Under the pieces are notes generated by a model. The model was given only the letters and a program-made list of their open reading frames with translations, was not told the origin of the DNA and searched no databases. Positions 5,550 to 6,974 of a stretch of DNA of 6,974 nucleotides are shown piece after piece; the first letter of the stretch is position 1; the number at the start of each line of letters is the position of its first letter. Location: assembly GCA_003514205.1 (NCBI GenBank), contig DORQ01000251.1:1301-8274 (forward strand). Direction: 5' to 3'. The position numbers were made by a program, and so were the translations under genes. This DNA comes from Acidimicrobiaceae bacterium. GTDB lineage: Bacteria; Actinomycetota; Acidimicrobiia; Acidimicrobiales; Microtrichaceae.

Positions 5550-6974
5550 ATGAGACTGGTCCGATTTGAGGACTCAGGCACCCAGATCGCGCTTGAGTTC
5601 CACCCAAAATTGACGATGGTGAGTGGATTGTTGGATCCAACGCGGGACCGTCTCATCCAGTCGATCGCTGGGATTCCCCGCGGGTCAGAGCCCCATGGCG
5701 GCGGAATCATCGAGGTGCACGATGCTCGTTTGGAGTTCTCGTTGGAGTCGTTGCGGCTCTTAGAGCTGAACGAGGACATCGAACCGGTGATACGTCGCCT
5801 CGACCTCCCGGGCTATGAGAACCAGGTCGAGTCAGAACTCGGCCACTCCGACATTGTGAGCGACGTTCAGTCGGCAGCGGCAGAGCGGGTGAACGCACTC
5901 CTTGAGGTGGATGCCTCTGATGCAGCCATCCGCGACGCGACCTCGGCCATTGCGGCGGTTCAGCGTCAGCTCGGCTCACTCGCCAACGAGCGAGCCGACT
6001 TGCTCACACATCTTGAGCATGCCCGAGGGGGGCTCGATAGCTACGCCGAGTCGGGCCTCGAGGTGGTTCGGTCGGAAATCGCGGAGTTCGAGCGGCGCAT
6101 TGCTGCCGCTGCCGGAGATCCATTTGGGGCCCGTCGGGCCGCGTTGGAAACGGCCATTTCTGAGCTCATCGAGCAGGAGAAACATCTCACCACCGAGATC
6201 GATCGACTCCATCAACTCGATCCGCGACCAATTCAAGACTCCTATTCGCTGCTGGATCGGTGCCTCGAACCGCAGATGATCCCGTCACCAGAGGCCCAGG
6301 CCCTGTTGCTTGAGTGGGGTCAGCTTGAAGATGCCCTCGCCGCGGCCTCTGATCGACGAGCCACTCAACAGGCCGCCATAGATCGCCTGGCGACGCAGCG
6401 GGATCAACTGCGCACAGCCGTGCAGGAGGCCGATCTCGCCCGGCATGCCAAGAAGCTGGATCAACGCAAAGTTGACGTGCTTGAGGATCTTCACGACGAG
6501 ATCTTTGAACTCGATCGAACTCTCGCACGGAAGCCCAGCAACAAGGCACGAAGAAGGCTCGACGAGCTGCGCGCTGAGGAGTCCGCGCTGCTGCGGGATC
6601 TCGGATTCGAAAGCTGGAGCTCCTACATCCTCGGAATCAGTAGTTCTGCAGCGCTGAAAGCCCGTGAGGATGCGTTCATTGCTGCGCGGACTGCATACCA
6701 GCGCGCTGACGAAGCGCTGCGATTTGCCCTCGCTGACGCGAACTCCAACGGCGAACTCAGCGAATTTCAATCGCGACGAGATGTGTTGCAGCGCCGAACA
6801 GTTGACCTGTTGGGCGGCGATCCTGGCATTGACTCAATGCTGGCTCTCAGCCAACTTCAAGTTCCTCTTGAGAACCCTGATCGGGAAATCGACACCCAGC
6901 GTGCTGCCGAAGCACTTCGCCAGCAGCTCACGCAAACCGGCGCCGATCTCCCTCAGGAGGCAGAGGATCCTGTG
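5550..6974 (+). CDS. SMC/Rad50-like coiled-coil protein with degenerate P-loop, partial
   Basis: An open frame of 475 codons runs from ATG 5550 to the window's end without a stop, so the C-terminus is missing. An in-frame GTG at 5541 directly follows an in-frame TAG at 5538, so the start is one of these two; neither has a strong ribosome site. The N-terminus (RLVRFEDSG...IALEFHPKLTMVSGLLDP) resembles the first strands of an SMC/Rad50/RecN head, where a Walker A loop is expected next. Here GLLDPTRDR (residues 26-34) stands in its place: the glycine-lysine-serine end of the loop reads Thr31-Arg32-Asp33. Residues about 124-222 and 250-350 are long charged helices with leucine heptads, broken near 188-192 and 222-250. 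Then comes LGFESWSSYILG (351-362) and another helical stretch. This fits an arm emerging from a head domain whose second half lies beyond the window. Function is unknown; it could act on DNA or be a structural scaffold. Confidence 0.85.
   Translation, partial: MRLVRFEDSGTQIALEFHPKLTMVSGLLDPTRDRLIQSIAGIPRGSEPHGGGIIEVHDARLEFSLESLRLLELNEDIEPVIRRLDLPGYENQVESELGHSDIVSDVQSAAAERVNALLEVDASDAAIRDATSAIAAVQRQLGSLANERADLLTHLEHARGGLDSYAESGLEVVRSEIAEFERRIAAAAGDPFGARRAALETAISELIEQEKHLTTEIDRLHQLDPRPIQDSYSLLDRCLEPQMIPSPEAQALLLEWGQLEDALAAASDRRATQQAAIDRLATQRDQLRTAVQEADLARHAKKLDQRKVDVLEDLHDEIFELDRTLARKPSNKARRRLDELRAEESALLRDLGFESWSSYILGISSSAALKAREDAFIAARTAYQRADEALRFALADANSNGELSEFQSRRDVLQRRTVDLLGGDPGIDSMLALSQLQVPLENPDREIDTQRAAEALRQQLTQTGADLPQEAEDPV

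Noticed and set aside
5503..5580. tRNA-like stretch: TAGCTCAGTT at 5510-5519 resembles a tRNA D-arm, and ggtccgattt downstream loosely resembles a T-loop.
   Set aside because: No GAGC partner closes the D-stem, the acceptor ends do not pair, and the downstream part lies inside the coiled-coil coding frame.
6285..6770. 161-codon open frame on the minus strand.
   Set aside because: It is antisense to the long coiled-coil frame, which has continuous coding character and helical heptads; the minus translation shows no motif.

Overview
The window appears to be chromosomal DNA from a moderately high-GC actinobacterium. Acidimicrobiia is my best guess, judged from protein style only and not tested by a search. 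Reasons: a PimB'-type GT4 glycosyltransferase, an ArsA-family ATPase of the actinobacterial kind with a C-terminal Hsp20-like domain, an actinobacterial-looking QueG, and tightly packed genes with GTG/ATG starts. All eight supported genes lie on the + strand. I see no mobile element, CRISPR array, tRNA or rRNA.

Layout: (1) 144-362, a small cysteine-rich protein with two CxxC pairs (a start at 51 is possible). (2) 367-1131, a metallo-beta-lactamase-fold hydrolase with an intact two-metal site. (3) 1128-2234, QueG, the B12- and Fe-S-dependent epoxyqueuosine reductase. Its 5' end carries an 18-bp tandem repeat that leaves the start codon uncertain. (4) 2231-3364, a PimB'-like GT4 glycosyltransferase. 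(5) 3361-4023, a four-helix membrane protein with a long charged N-terminus. (6) 4020-5180, an ArsA/Get3-type ATPase with a C-terminal Hsp20-like domain. (7) 5229-5492, a small helical protein. (8) 5550-6974, a 475-codon open frame running off the window's end. It encodes an SMC/Rad50-like coiled-coil protein whose Walker A site is degenerate.

Genes 2-6 are joined by 4-nt stop/start overlaps (GTGA once, ATGA three times), so they are probably one translationally coupled operon. Genes 7 and 8 follow after gaps of 48 and 57 nt and may belong to the same unit. From memory, mycobacteria also have a PimB' gene (Rv2188c) close to an ArsA-like ATPase (Rv2184c) and a small uncharacterised protein (Rv2183c). 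Genes 4-7 may therefore be a version of a conserved actinobacterial envelope-lipid neighbourhood. A plausible but unproven model is that the glycosyltransferase acts on a membrane lipid, while the four-helix protein and the ATPase handle membrane insertion or targeting of a component of that pathway. QueG and the MBL hydrolase have no obvious functional tie to that module.
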